A DNA stretch of 35,950 nucleotides from the NCBI GenBank assembly GCA_902469555.1, contig CABRDB010000045.1:1-35950 (forward strand), in the 5' to 3' direction. The notes under the pieces were generated by a model, which was not told the DNA's origin, ran no database searches, and saw only the letters and a program-made list of their open reading frames with translations. Made by a program: the position numbers and the translations under genes. Positions 16,288-25,247 of this stretch are shown here, piece after piece (positions within the stretch are counted from its first letter, which is position 1; each line of letters begins with the position of its first letter). This DNA is from an uncultured Collinsella sp. GTDB taxonomy: Bacteria; Actinomycetota; Coriobacteriia; Coriobacteriales; Coriobacteriaceae.

Positions 16288-19200
16288 ATGCAGGCAGATT
16301 CCGCTCAGCAGCAGGGCCTTTATCGCCCCGAATTCGACCACGATGCATGCGGCATCGGCGCGCTTGCCGATATCAACGGTGAGCGCCATCACCAGATTCT
16401 GGACGATGCACTGTCCATTCTGGTCAACTTGGAGCACCGCGGTGGCACCGGACTCGAGAAGAACACCGGCGACGGCGCTGGTATCCTGTTCCAGGTTCCG
16501 CATCACTTTTTCCGTAAAGAGGCTCAAAAGTGTGGCCAGATTCTGCCGGCAGAGGGCGACTATGGCGTGGCCATGCTGTTCTTCCCGCAGGACGAGAAGG
16601 GCGTAGAGGATGCCCGCCGCGTGTTTGAGGAGGGCTGCGCCGAGGCCGGCGTGCCGCTGCTCTTTTGGCGCGAGGTGCCGGTTGACCCGCACGACCTGGG
16701 CGAGACGGCCCGCGCCTGTATGCCCACTATCCTGCAGGCCTTCCTGGGCCGTCCGGACGACACGCCCGCCGGCGATGCCTTCGAGCGCCGCCTGTACGTG
16801 TGCCGCCGCACCATCGAGAAGAAGGCCGACGCTGAGTTTGCCCTGCGCGACAAAATCTTCTATGTATGCTCCATGAGCTCGCGCACCATCGTGTACAAGG
16901 GCATGCTGGTCGCCACGCAGATGCGCCGCTTCTTCATCGATCTCAACGACGCCGCCGTCAAGACGGCCGTGGCGCTCGTCCACTCGCGCTACTCCACCAA
17001 CACCACGCCCAGCTGGGAACGCGCGCACCCCAACCGCTTTATCATCCACAACGGCGAGATCAACACCCTCAAGGGCAACGTCAACTGGATTCGCGCCCGC
17101 GAACCCAACCTGTACAGCCCCGTGCTGCAGCACGATCTTGAGCGTGTGATGCCCATCATCAACCGCGAGGGCTCCGACTCCGCGATTCTGGACAACGTGC
17201 TCGAGTTCTTGGTCATGAACGGCCGTCCGCTCACGCGTGCCGCATCCATGCTGCTGCCCGAGCCGTGGGACCACAACGACAGTCTGAGCGAGGAGCGCCG
17301 CACCTACGATGCCTACCAGTCCATGCTCATGGAGCCGTGGGATGGCCCGGCGGCCATCGCCTTTACCGACGGTCGCACGCTGGGTGCCGCCCTCGACCGT
17401 AACGGCCTGCGTCCCGCCCGCTACTATGTGACGCGCGACGGTCGCTTTATGCTGGCAAGCGAGGTGGGCACCATCGAGGTGAGCCCCGAGAACATCCTGA
17501 CGAGCGGCTGTCTGGGACCGGGCCAGATGCTCGAGGTTGACTTTGCCCGCGGCCGCGTGATCTACAACGATGAGCTGCGCGCCCGCTATGCCAAGGAAAA
17601 ACCCTACCGCGACTGGATTGCCGAGGAGACGCTGACCGTCGACGCGCTCGATGAGCCCGTTGCGACAACGCCCGCCGAGGACGCCGAGGTGCCCGCCGCC
17701 GTGCGTATGGCCAAGCTCGGCTACCATTGGGATGACGTTGACGAAGTCGTGCGTCCCATGGCCCAGCAGGGCAAGGCGCCGCTCGCCTCGATGGGTATCG
17801 ATGCGCCGCTGGCCTGCCTGTCCAAGAAGACGCGCTCGTTCTTCGACTACTTCTATCAGCTGTTCGCCCAGGTCACGAACCCGCCGATCGATGCCCTGCG
17901 CGAGCATATGGTCACCTCGACCACGCTCTACCTGGGCAACCACGGCAACCTGCTCGAGGATTCCCGCACGGCCTGCCAGCTGGTGCGCTTGGAGCGTCCG
18001 CTGCTGAGCGAGGAGGAGTTCGAGTGTATCTGCGCCATCGACCGCGTGGGCTTTAAGACCCGCCGTTTCCGTGCCGTGTACCGCCGCGACGCCGGCGAGG
18101 GCGCGCTGCAGGCTGCGCTCAAGCAGCTTGCAGAGGATGTTGAGGCTGCGGTCCGCGACGGCGTGAACATCGTGGTGTTGAGCGATCGCGCCGCTGCGGG
18201 TGAGGTGCCCGTGCCGTCGCTGCTCGCCGTGGGCTGCGTGCACAACCACCTGATCCGCGCCGGCGTGCGTACCTTTGCCGACATCGTGGTGGAGTGCGGC
18301 GACGCCGTGTCTCCGCACGACTTTGCGGCGCTGGTGGGCTACTCCGCGAGCGGCATCTATCCGTACAACGCACATGCGTGCATCCGCGATCTGGCGGCAC
18401 GCGGCGACCTGGACGTGACGGCCGAGCAGGGCATCGCCAACTACAACAAGGCTGCGACCGCCGGCATCGTTTCCATCATGTCCAAGATGGGCATCTCCAC
18501 GGTGCAGAGCTACCATTCGGCGCAGATCTTCGAGGCCGTGGGCTTCACTCCGGAGTTCGTCAACGCGTATTTCGCCGGCACGGTGAGCCGTGTGGGCGGT
18601 ATGGGTGTCGAGGACGTCGAGCGCGAGCAGAATGAGCGCTACGACGCCGCGCTCGCTATCCTTAAGAGCCCGGCTCCCGATCAGCTGCCCACGCTGGGTC
18701 TGACCAAGTGGCGCCCGCTCGGCGGCGAGGATCACCTTATCGACCCGCAGACCGTCTACCTGCTGCAGACCGCCTGCCGCGAGGACAGCTACGACACCTT
18801 TAAGGAGTACAGCGCCCGCCTGCACCGCACCGGCCGTGCCGTGCGCCTGCGTGACCTGCTGGACTTTAATGCCAACGGTCGCACGCCGGTTTCGCTCGAC
18901 GAGGTGGAGCCCGCGCTCAACATCGTCCGCCGCTTTAACACCGGCGCCATGTCGTACGGTTCCATCAGCAAAGAGGCACACGAGTGCATGGCCATCGCCA
19001 TGAACCGCCTGCACGGTCGTTCCAACTCGGGCGAGGGCGGCGAGGATCCGCGTCGCGAGACCCCGCTGGCCAACGGTGACTCCAAGAATTCCGCCATCAA
19101 GCAGGTGGCAAGCGCGCGCTTTGGCGTGACGAGCCGCTACCTGTGCAGCGCCTTCGAGATTCAGATCAAGATGGCCCAGGGCGCCAAGCCCGGTGAGGGC

Positions 19201-20991
19201 GGTCACCTGCCCGGCAAGAAGGTCTACCCCTGGATTGCCGAGGTCCGTCAGTCCACGCCCGGCATCGGCCTGATTTCGCCTCCGCCGCACCACGACATCT
19301 ACTCCATCGAGGACTTGGCAGAGCTGATCTTCGATCTTAAGAACGCCAACCCCGGCGCGCGCGTGTCGGTCAAGCTGGTCAGCGAGGCCGGCGTCGGCAC
19401 CATCGCCACCGGCGTGGCCAAGGGCGCTGCCGACAAGATTTTGATCAGCGGCCACAATGGCGGCTCGGGTGCCGCTGCGCGCGACTCTATCTGGCACGCG
19501 GGTCTGCCGCTGGAGCTTGGCCTTGCCGAGGCCCAGCAGACGCTGCTGCAAAACGGTTTGCGCTCACGCGTGGTGCTCGAGGCCGATGGCAAGCTCATGG
19601 ACGGCACCGACGTCGCCGTCGCCTGCCTGCTGGGTGCCGAGGAGTTTGGCTTTGCGACCATGCCGCTCATCTCCATGGGCTGCCTCATGCAGCGCGACTG
19701 CCAGCAGGATACCTGCCCGGCCGGCATCGCTACGCAAAACTGCCGCCTGCGTCGCGGCTTCCGCGGCAAGCCAGAGCACGTCGAGCACTTTATGCTCTTT
19801 GTTGCCGAGCAGCTGCGCGAGGTCATGGCGAGCCTGGGCTTCCGCACCGTCGACGAGATGGTCGGCCATCCCGAGTGCCTGCGCCAGATCGAGGTCCCGG
19901 GCAACCGCAAGGCCAACCTGCTCGATCTGTCGCCCGTGCTGGCAAGCGCGACCTGTGAGTTTGGTGCCCACATCCCGGGCGCCGACGGCCGTCACTTCCT
20001 GCCCCAGATGGCTGCGGACAGCGAGCTCGATAAGACGCTCGACTCCACGTTGTTTGTGCCCTATACGGCCGATGCCCGTGCGCACCTGCGTCCGATTCGC
20101 TTTCGCGCCGATATCGCCAACGTCAACCGCTGCGTGGGCACCATCTTGGGCAACGCGGTGACCAAGGCGCATCCCGAGGGCCTGCCCGCCGGCTCCATCA
20201 CCATCGATTGCGATGGTTCGGCCGGTCAGAGCTTTGGCGCCTTCCTGCCGCGCGGCATTACGCTCAACGTGTGCGGCGACGCCAACGACTACTTTGGCAA
20301 GGGCCTTTCGGGCGGCGAGGTGTCGGTGCGCCCCAACCCGCATGCGACCTACAAGTTCGACGAGAACATCATCGTGGGCAACGTGGCCTTCTTTGGCGCT
20401 ACGAGCGGTCGCGGCTTCATTAACGGCCTGGCCGGCCAGCGCTTTGGCGTACGCAACTCCGGTGCCACCGTGGTGGTCGAGGGGTGCGGCAACCATGGCT
20501 GCGAGTACATGACGGGAGGTCTGGCGCTCATCCTGGGCGAGGTCGGGCAGAACTTCGCCGCCGGCATGACGGGCGGCGTGGCTTACGTCTTTGACCAGTA
20601 CGGCACGCTCGATGCCCGTGTGAACCACGAGAGCGTTGAGCTTAAAGCCCCGACGGCCGGTGAGCTGGCGCAGATTCGCGAGCTCATCCAGGAGCACGTG
20701 GACGCGACGCAGAGCCCGCGCGGCATTAAGCTGCTCTACAGCTTTGAGACGATGAGCAAGCACTTTGTGAAGGTCATTCCAACCGAGTACGAGCGCGTGC
20801 TGGCGATTGTCGCCGCCGCCGAGGCCGTCGGCAAGACGCATGCGCAGGCCGAGGAGCTGGCGTTTGACATTGTGACCGGTCGCGCCGACGCCGCCGATGT
20901 CGCTCGCTTTGATGTGGCGGGTGGTGCTGCTGGCGCGGGCGCTGCGTCCGTGGCTGCCAGCTCTGTTGCTTCGACCAAGAAGGAGGCGTAA
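16288..20991 (+). CDS. gltB: Glutamate synthase, large (alpha) subunit
   Basis: GltB makes glutamate from glutamine and 2-oxoglutarate. The 1567-residue protein starts with a 20-residue propeptide; after cleavage Cys21 (DHDACGIG) becomes the N-terminal nucleophile of the class II amidotransferase domain (to about 430). A central domain follows (about 480-780), then the FMN-binding synthase barrel (about 800-1200). The [3Fe-4S] cysteines are Cys1132, Cys1138 and Cys1143, with the family's exact x5/x4 spacing. The GXGXG beta-helix domain is about 1260-1510. ATG 16288 follows GGGGAGG. The last 20 residues are Ala/Ser-rich and probably unstructured. Confidence 0.97.
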   Translation: MQADSAQQQGLYRPEFDHDACGIGALADINGERHHQILDDALSILVNLEHRGGTGLEKNTGDGAGILFQVPHHFFRKEAQKCGQILPAEGDYGVAMLFFPQDEKGVEDARRVFEEGCAEAGVPLLFWREVPVDPHDLGETARACMPTILQAFLGRPDDTPAGDAFERRLYVCRRTIEKKADAEFALRDKIFYVCSMSSRTIVYKGMLVATQMRRFFIDLNDAAVKTAVALVHSRYSTNTTPSWERAHPNRFIIHNGEINTLKGNVNWIRAREPNLYSPVLQHDLERVMPIINREGSDSAILDNVLEFLVMNGRPLTRAASMLLPEPWDHNDSLSEERRTYDAYQSMLMEPWDGPAAIAFTDGRTLGAALDRNGLRPARYYVTRDGRFMLASEVGTIEVSPENILTSGCLGPGQMLEVDFARGRVIYNDELRARYAKEKPYRDWIAEETLTVDALDEPVATTPAEDAEVPAAVRMAKLGYHWDDVDEVVRPMAQQGKAPLASMGIDAPLACLSKKTRSFFDYFYQLFAQVTNPPIDALREHMVTSTTLYLGNHGNLLEDSRTACQLVRLERPLLSEEEFECICAIDRVGFKTRRFRAVYRRDAGEGALQAALKQLAEDVEAAVRDGVNIVVLSDRAAAGEVPVPSLLAVGCVHNHLIRAGVRTFADIVVECGDAVSPHDFAALVGYSASGIYPYNAHACIRDLAARGDLDVTAEQGIANYNKAATAGIVSIMSKMGISTVQSYHSAQIFEAVGFTPEFVNAYFAGTVSRVGGMGVEDVEREQNERYDAALAILKSPAPDQLPTLGLTKWRPLGGEDHLIDPQTVYLLQTACREDSYDTFKEYSARLHRTGRAVRLRDLLDFNANGRTPVSLDEVEPALNIVRRFNTGAMSYGSISKEAHECMAIAMNRLHGRSNSGEGGEDPRRETPLANGDSKNSAIKQVASARFGVTSRYLCSAFEIQIKMAQGAKPGEGGHLPGKKVYPWIAEVRQSTPGIGLISPPPHHDIYSIEDLAELIFDLKNANPGARVSVKLVSEAGVGTIATGVAKGAADKILISGHNGGSGAAARDSIWHAGLPLELGLAEAQQTLLQNGLRSRVVLEADGKLMDGTDVAVACLLGAEEFGFATMPLISMGCLMQRDCQQDTCPAGIATQNCRLRRGFRGKPEHVEHFMLFVAEQLREVMASLGFRTVDEMVGHPECLRQIEVPGNRKANLLDLSPVLASATCEFGAHIPGADGRHFLPQMAADSELDKTLDSTLFVPYTADARAHLRPIRFRADIANVNRCVGTILGNAVTKAHPEGLPAGSITIDCDGSAGQSFGAFLPRGITLNVCGDANDYFGKGLSGGEVSVRPNPHATYKFDENIIVGNVAFFGATSGRGFINGLAGQRFGVRNSGATVVVEGCGNHGCEYMTGGLALILGEVGQNFAAGMTGGVAYVFDQYGTLDARVNHESVELKAPTAGELAQIRELIQEHVDATQSPRGIKLLYSFETMSKHFVKVIPTEYERVLAIVAAAEAVGKTHAQAEELAFDIVTGRADAADVARFDVAGGAAGAGAASVAASSVASTKKEA

Positions 20992-20996
20992 GTGCC

Positions 20997-22478
<1,482 letters not shown>

Positions 22479-22509
22479 GGCGGCTGTCCACAGCTGAATC
22501 GTCAAGGGC

Positions 22510-22591
22510 TGTCCCCAACGGCCGGCCCAAAAGGAACGTCCCCAAGTGCCGGCAGCTGGGGACGTTCCTTATGTGCCGGCATTCGGGGACA
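22510..22591. repeat. 82-bp symmetric REP/BIME-like palindrome
   Basis: The element is symmetric throughout: TGTCCCC (22510-22516), GCCGGC (22521-22526) and AAGGAACGTCCCCA (22531-22544) are mirrored by TGGGGACGTTCCTT (22557-22570), GCCGGC (22575-22580) and GGGGACA (22585-22591), with equal 4-nt gaps. The 12-nt centre again holds GCCGGC. The inner 14-bp stem alone would form a strong hairpin and may also terminate gltBD. Confidence 0.88.
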
Positions 22592-22893
22592 CTCCTTGCG
22601 GGTTTGCGACCGATTTGTTCGTTTGTCGACGTACGGGTGTTCATTTGTCGACTTCTTGGGCTGTGGTCACCTGTTGTTTCTGTGGTGGCTGCGGGTATCT
22701 GGCTCAAAAGGGCGGGTTGGCCGTCTATGTTTACCTGCGGTTTTGTTGCGGTGCGCATTTTCGTTCAAGCTTTTCGTCAAGTGTTTGGTCAGCATCTGGT
22801 TTGCAGCCGGAGGCCTATTTTGCCCGCGCTGGTCGTGACTGCCCACCCTCCTCGTAAGCTCAAATTGAGGTCCATCAGTTTGAGGAGGATGCC
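22592..22893. other. Gap after the palindrome, strongly T-rich and A-poor on the plus strand
   Basis: No gene is supported. By hand count 22611-22800 holds about 20 A and 73 T in 190 bases. Open frames cross it, but none has a ribosome site or the codon use of neighbouring genes. The ribosome site of the next gene (GAGGAGG) ends it. Confidence 0.5.
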
Positions 22894-23601
22894 ATGACTG
22901 ATCACGCTTTAGATCGAGCGCATCTGGCTGAAGCCGTCGGCAACGATATTGCCGACATGGCCCATTTTTGGATGCTGCGGAAGTTTCAGTTTTTGGAGCC
23001 GGCGCGCGAGCAGTTTGAGATCATTGTCGACCCGTGGCTCAGCTATCGCACCGAGCCTTCGCAAAACGAAATCATGGCCTACAACATGGCATTTACCGAT
23101 TGGCTGCTCTTCGAGCGCTCCTATCGCCATGGCAAGACGCTGCTCGAGCTGTATGTTGACGAGCCGCCGGCATCGCTTTCGCCTGCCTCGCTTAAGCGGC
23201 TCGAGCAGGTGCGCGACACACAGTATTTCTCGCGCTTTGGCATTTTGGACAAGGATCCTGCGAACGGCATGGTTGCGCTGAAGGATACGCGCGCCGACCT
23301 TCGCTTTGATGTCTACGACCCGCATATCGTGCAAAAGGAGCATTGGAGCGACGGCGCGATCGCGGTGCGCCTCGCCTGCGTCGACGATGTCTGGCTGACG
23401 GCGGGACAGCTCTATCTGTATGACATCGCGCGCCTGAGTGACACGGCGGTCGATGGACCGGGTGCGGTGCATCCCGAGGATCTGCAGGACGGCTTTGACA
23501 CCTCGTGCGTCAGCTTCTTTTTGCGCCTGGTCCGCGACATCATGGGCGCCCAGGGGCGCTACGTAAAGTCCCTCAACATCTACGAACAAGAATGGGAGTA
23601 G
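22894..23601 (+). CDS. Conserved-looking hypothetical protein
   Basis: This 235-residue soluble, acidic protein has no signal peptide or membrane segment. I do not recognise the family. The N-terminal half has aromatic-rich helices (MAHFWMLRKFQFLEPAREQF, then MAYNMAFTDWLLFERSY); the C-terminal half alternates short strands (RADLRFDVYDPHIV, DVWLTAGQLYLYDIARL) and ends with a helix and NIYEQEWE. Codon use is native. The ATG has an excellent GAGGAGG. It lies between two repeat-rich gaps, beside the nuclease-like gene. Confidence 0.75.
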   Translation: MTDHALDRAHLAEAVGNDIADMAHFWMLRKFQFLEPAREQFEIIVDPWLSYRTEPSQNEIMAYNMAFTDWLLFERSYRHGKTLLELYVDEPPASLSPASLKRLEQVRDTQYFSRFGILDKDPANGMVALKDTRADLRFDVYDPHIVQKEHWSDGAIAVRLACVDDVWLTAGQLYLYDIARLSDTAVDGPGAVHPEDLQDGFDTSCVSFFLRLVRDIMGAQGRYVKSLNIYEQEWE

Positions 23602-23636
23602 GGGATGTGACTGGTGCCGCCCTACAGCCCTGACTT

Positions 23637-23695
23637 TGTCTCAATCTGTAACGTTTGGCGGCTGTTTGGGCCCGTAACTGTTACAGATTGAGATG
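23637..23695. repeat. Family-1 59-bp hairpin element, array 1 copy 1
   Basis: The arms TGTCTCAATCTGTAAC (23637-23652) and GTTACAGATTGAGATG (23680-23695) surround a 27-nt core. The CAATC/GATTG part of the stem is fully complementary. The next copy begins exactly 80 bp later. Confidence 0.9.
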
Positions 23696-23716
23696 TTCGG
23701 CAACGGGTTGGGAGAA

Positions 23717-23775
23717 TGTCTCGATCTGTAACATCTACAGGCCCAATTTCGACCTTCCTGTTAAAGATTGAGACA
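23717..23775. repeat. Family-1 59-bp hairpin element, array 1 copy 2
   Basis: The arms TGTCTCGATCTGTAAC (23717-23732) and GTTAAAGATTGAGACA (23760-23775) surround a 27-nt core. One pair is G-T and one mismatched. The next copy starts 81 bp later. Confidence 0.9.
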
Positions 23776-23797
23776 AAGGCTGGACGCGGTGTCGAAA

Positions 23798-23856
23798 GAT
23801 CTTGCTCTGTAACAACTAGAGGCTCAAAGACTGTCTTCCTGTTACAGATCAAGACA
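23798..23856. repeat. Family-1 59-bp hairpin element, array 1 copy 3
   Basis: The arms GATCTTGCTCTGTAAC (23798-23813) and GTTACAGATCAAGACA (23841-23856) surround a 27-nt core. TCTTG in the left arm is matched by CAAGA in the right arm, a compensated change relative to other copies. It ends 25 bp before the ATG of the next gene. Confidence 0.88.
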
Positions 23857-23881
23857 TTTGCCAGCGGAGGCAACGGTGACG

Positions 23882-24952
23882 ATGGTCCATTTGTCTGACG
23901 TGGTGGTGATGAAAGTGTCTAATACCGTTCTCAAACACAAACATGCGACTCGCAACACGTTGGCGCGGAATAGGATGCTCGCGCGGCTCACGGAGACGGC
24001 CAAGCAAGGTGCGCTGCTCGCAACGCATGACAATACCGAGCTCATGTGGCTGCGACGCCATGTTGGAACCGACGATATCGCGGAGCCCGAGCCGTACCTG
24101 TTCTGTTTTCAGCATGATTGGGATGCATTGACGCCTGCAGAGCGAGCGCTGAGGACTATCAAAGGGCTTGCGGAATTTCATCCCGATTGGGCGTTTTGGG
24201 GTTATGACGCGGCACTTTTGTGGGGTCTGGAGGTGCCGAATGATCTGCTCGGGCCGCGTTTTCTTGTTAAGACGGGTTGTTCGGTGACGTTGAGCAGCGG
24301 GTGCAGGTTGTTGCGTCCTCAGATGGCGGGAGCGCTTGAGCGCGTCGACGGCGTGCGGGTGACGTCGTTTTGGCGCACGGTGGAGGATTGTCTGCTGCGT
24401 GCGCCGTTTTCGTATGGTCTGGCGATCGCCGATTCTGCATTGCGGGCGAAGGGCGTATCACGTGGGGATTTGTGCGAGCGTCTCCGCGCCGATTGCGAGG
24501 GCAGGCGAGGGTATCGCAGGGCACAGGCGATTGCGTCGTATGCGGACGGGCTGTCCGAAAACGGCGGCGAGTCTCGGTTCCGAGTGTTCTTTATTGCGTA
24601 CGGCTTTCCGGTTCCGGAGCTGCAGGCGGAGTTTCGCGACCCGCTCGATCCGAGCCAGGTGTTTCGCGTCGACTATTTTTGGCGGCTCGAGGACGGGACG
24701 TGTGTCATCGGCGAGCTCGACGGAAAGGTGAAGTACACCTTGCAGAACGGCGAGGGCCGGGAGTCGGTCGACCCATTCGTGGCAGAACGTCAACGGGAGT
24801 CTCATCTGACAATGCTCGGGCACAAGGTGCTTCGGTTTACGTTTAACGAACTCAAAGACCCGGGGAAGCTGGTCGAGAAAATGAGGTTGGCGGGTATTCC
24901 GCGACGGCCCGATTTGGCTGAGGAGTGGAGACGCCAGTGGTATGGGCGCTGA
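23882..24952 (+). CDS. AbiEi-like protein with a C-terminal DUF559/PD-(D/E)XK nuclease-like domain
   Basis: The 356-residue soluble protein resembles actinobacterial proteins annotated as AbiEi-family antitoxin or DUF559. The N-terminal half is helical with WAFWGYDAALLWGLEVP, typical of the AbiEi-like middle. The C-terminal domain (about 245-345) has the nuclease fold pattern: Asp264 in FRVDYFW, then Glu278, Asp280 and Lys282 in GELDGKVKY, and a final GHKVLRFTFNEL strand. This is the D...(D/E)xK arrangement of Vsr-like endonucleases. No toxin partner such as AbiEii is adjacent. GCGGAGG at 23864-23870 serves ATG 23882 or GTG 23876. Three hairpin elements precede it and two follow within 8 bp of its stop. 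Confidence 0.7.
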   Translation: MVHLSDVVVMKVSNTVLKHKHATRNTLARNRMLARLTETAKQGALLATHDNTELMWLRRHVGTDDIAEPEPYLFCFQHDWDALTPAERALRTIKGLAEFHPDWAFWGYDAALLWGLEVPNDLLGPRFLVKTGCSVTLSSGCRLLRPQMAGALERVDGVRVTSFWRTVEDCLLRAPFSYGLAIADSALRAKGVSRGDLCERLRADCEGRRGYRRAQAIASYADGLSENGGESRFRVFFIAYGFPVPELQAEFRDPLDPSQVFRVDYFWRLEDGTCVIGELDGKVKYTLQNGEGRESVDPFVAERQRESHLTMLGHKVLRFTFNELKDPGKLVEKMRLAGIPRRPDLAEEWRRQWYGR

Positions 24953-24959
24953 GAGGTTT

Positions 24960-25018
24960 TGTCTCGATCTGTAACGTTTAGAAGTTGTTTGAGTTCGTAA
25001 TTGTTGCAGATCGAGACA
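24960..25018. repeat. Family-1 59-bp hairpin element, array 2 copy 1
   Basis: The arms TGTCTCGATCTGTAAC (24960-24975) and GTTGCAGATCGAGACA (25003-25018) surround a 27-nt core. It begins 7 bp after the stop codon of the nuclease-like gene, and the next copy begins 81 bp later. Confidence 0.9.
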
Positions 25019-25040
25019 AACCGGTGAAACGTCGACCGAA

Positions 25041-25099
25041 TGTCCCGATCTGTAACATCAAGGGGCCCAATAACCCTGTACCTGTTACAGATCGAGACA
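25041..25099. repeat. Family-1 59-bp hairpin element, array 2 copy 2
   Basis: The arms TGTCCCGATCTGTAAC (25041-25056) and GTTACAGATCGAGACA (25084-25099) surround a 27-nt core with an inner GGGG/CCCT pairing. Confidence 0.9.
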
Positions 25100-25247
25100 C
25101 TTCCCTGGTGTCGCTGGGGTGGGACTGCAGCGTATTCCGTCCCCCACATCCCCTCTTCCCTCCGTTAACCGATATGTCTGTGGCAATCGGGCTACACTGG
25201 ATAATAATGGACAGATGTTCAAGTTTTCTGAGGGGGAGGAGCTCGAT

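Noticed and set aside
16249..19551. A 1100-residue open frame on the minus strand
   Set aside because: It is the antisense of gltB. Open antisense frames are expected with this codon bias; composition is His/Gly/Ala/Arg-rich with no motifs and no ribosome site.
22546..22897. Overlapping open frames after gltD
   Set aside because: They start inside the palindrome, lack ribosome sites and have codon use unlike the neighbours.
23637..25099. CRISPR array
   Set aside because: The conserved part is an inverted pair of arms with an internal variable core, the units number only two or three, the 21-22-nt gaps between them are short, and no cas gene is present.
23622..25149. Repeated peptides (VSICN and VTDRD) encoded by the hairpin arrays
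   Set aside because: The arms translate this way on both strands because of symmetry. Several cores contain in-frame TAG or the right arm TGA, and there are no ribosome sites, so coding is not supported.
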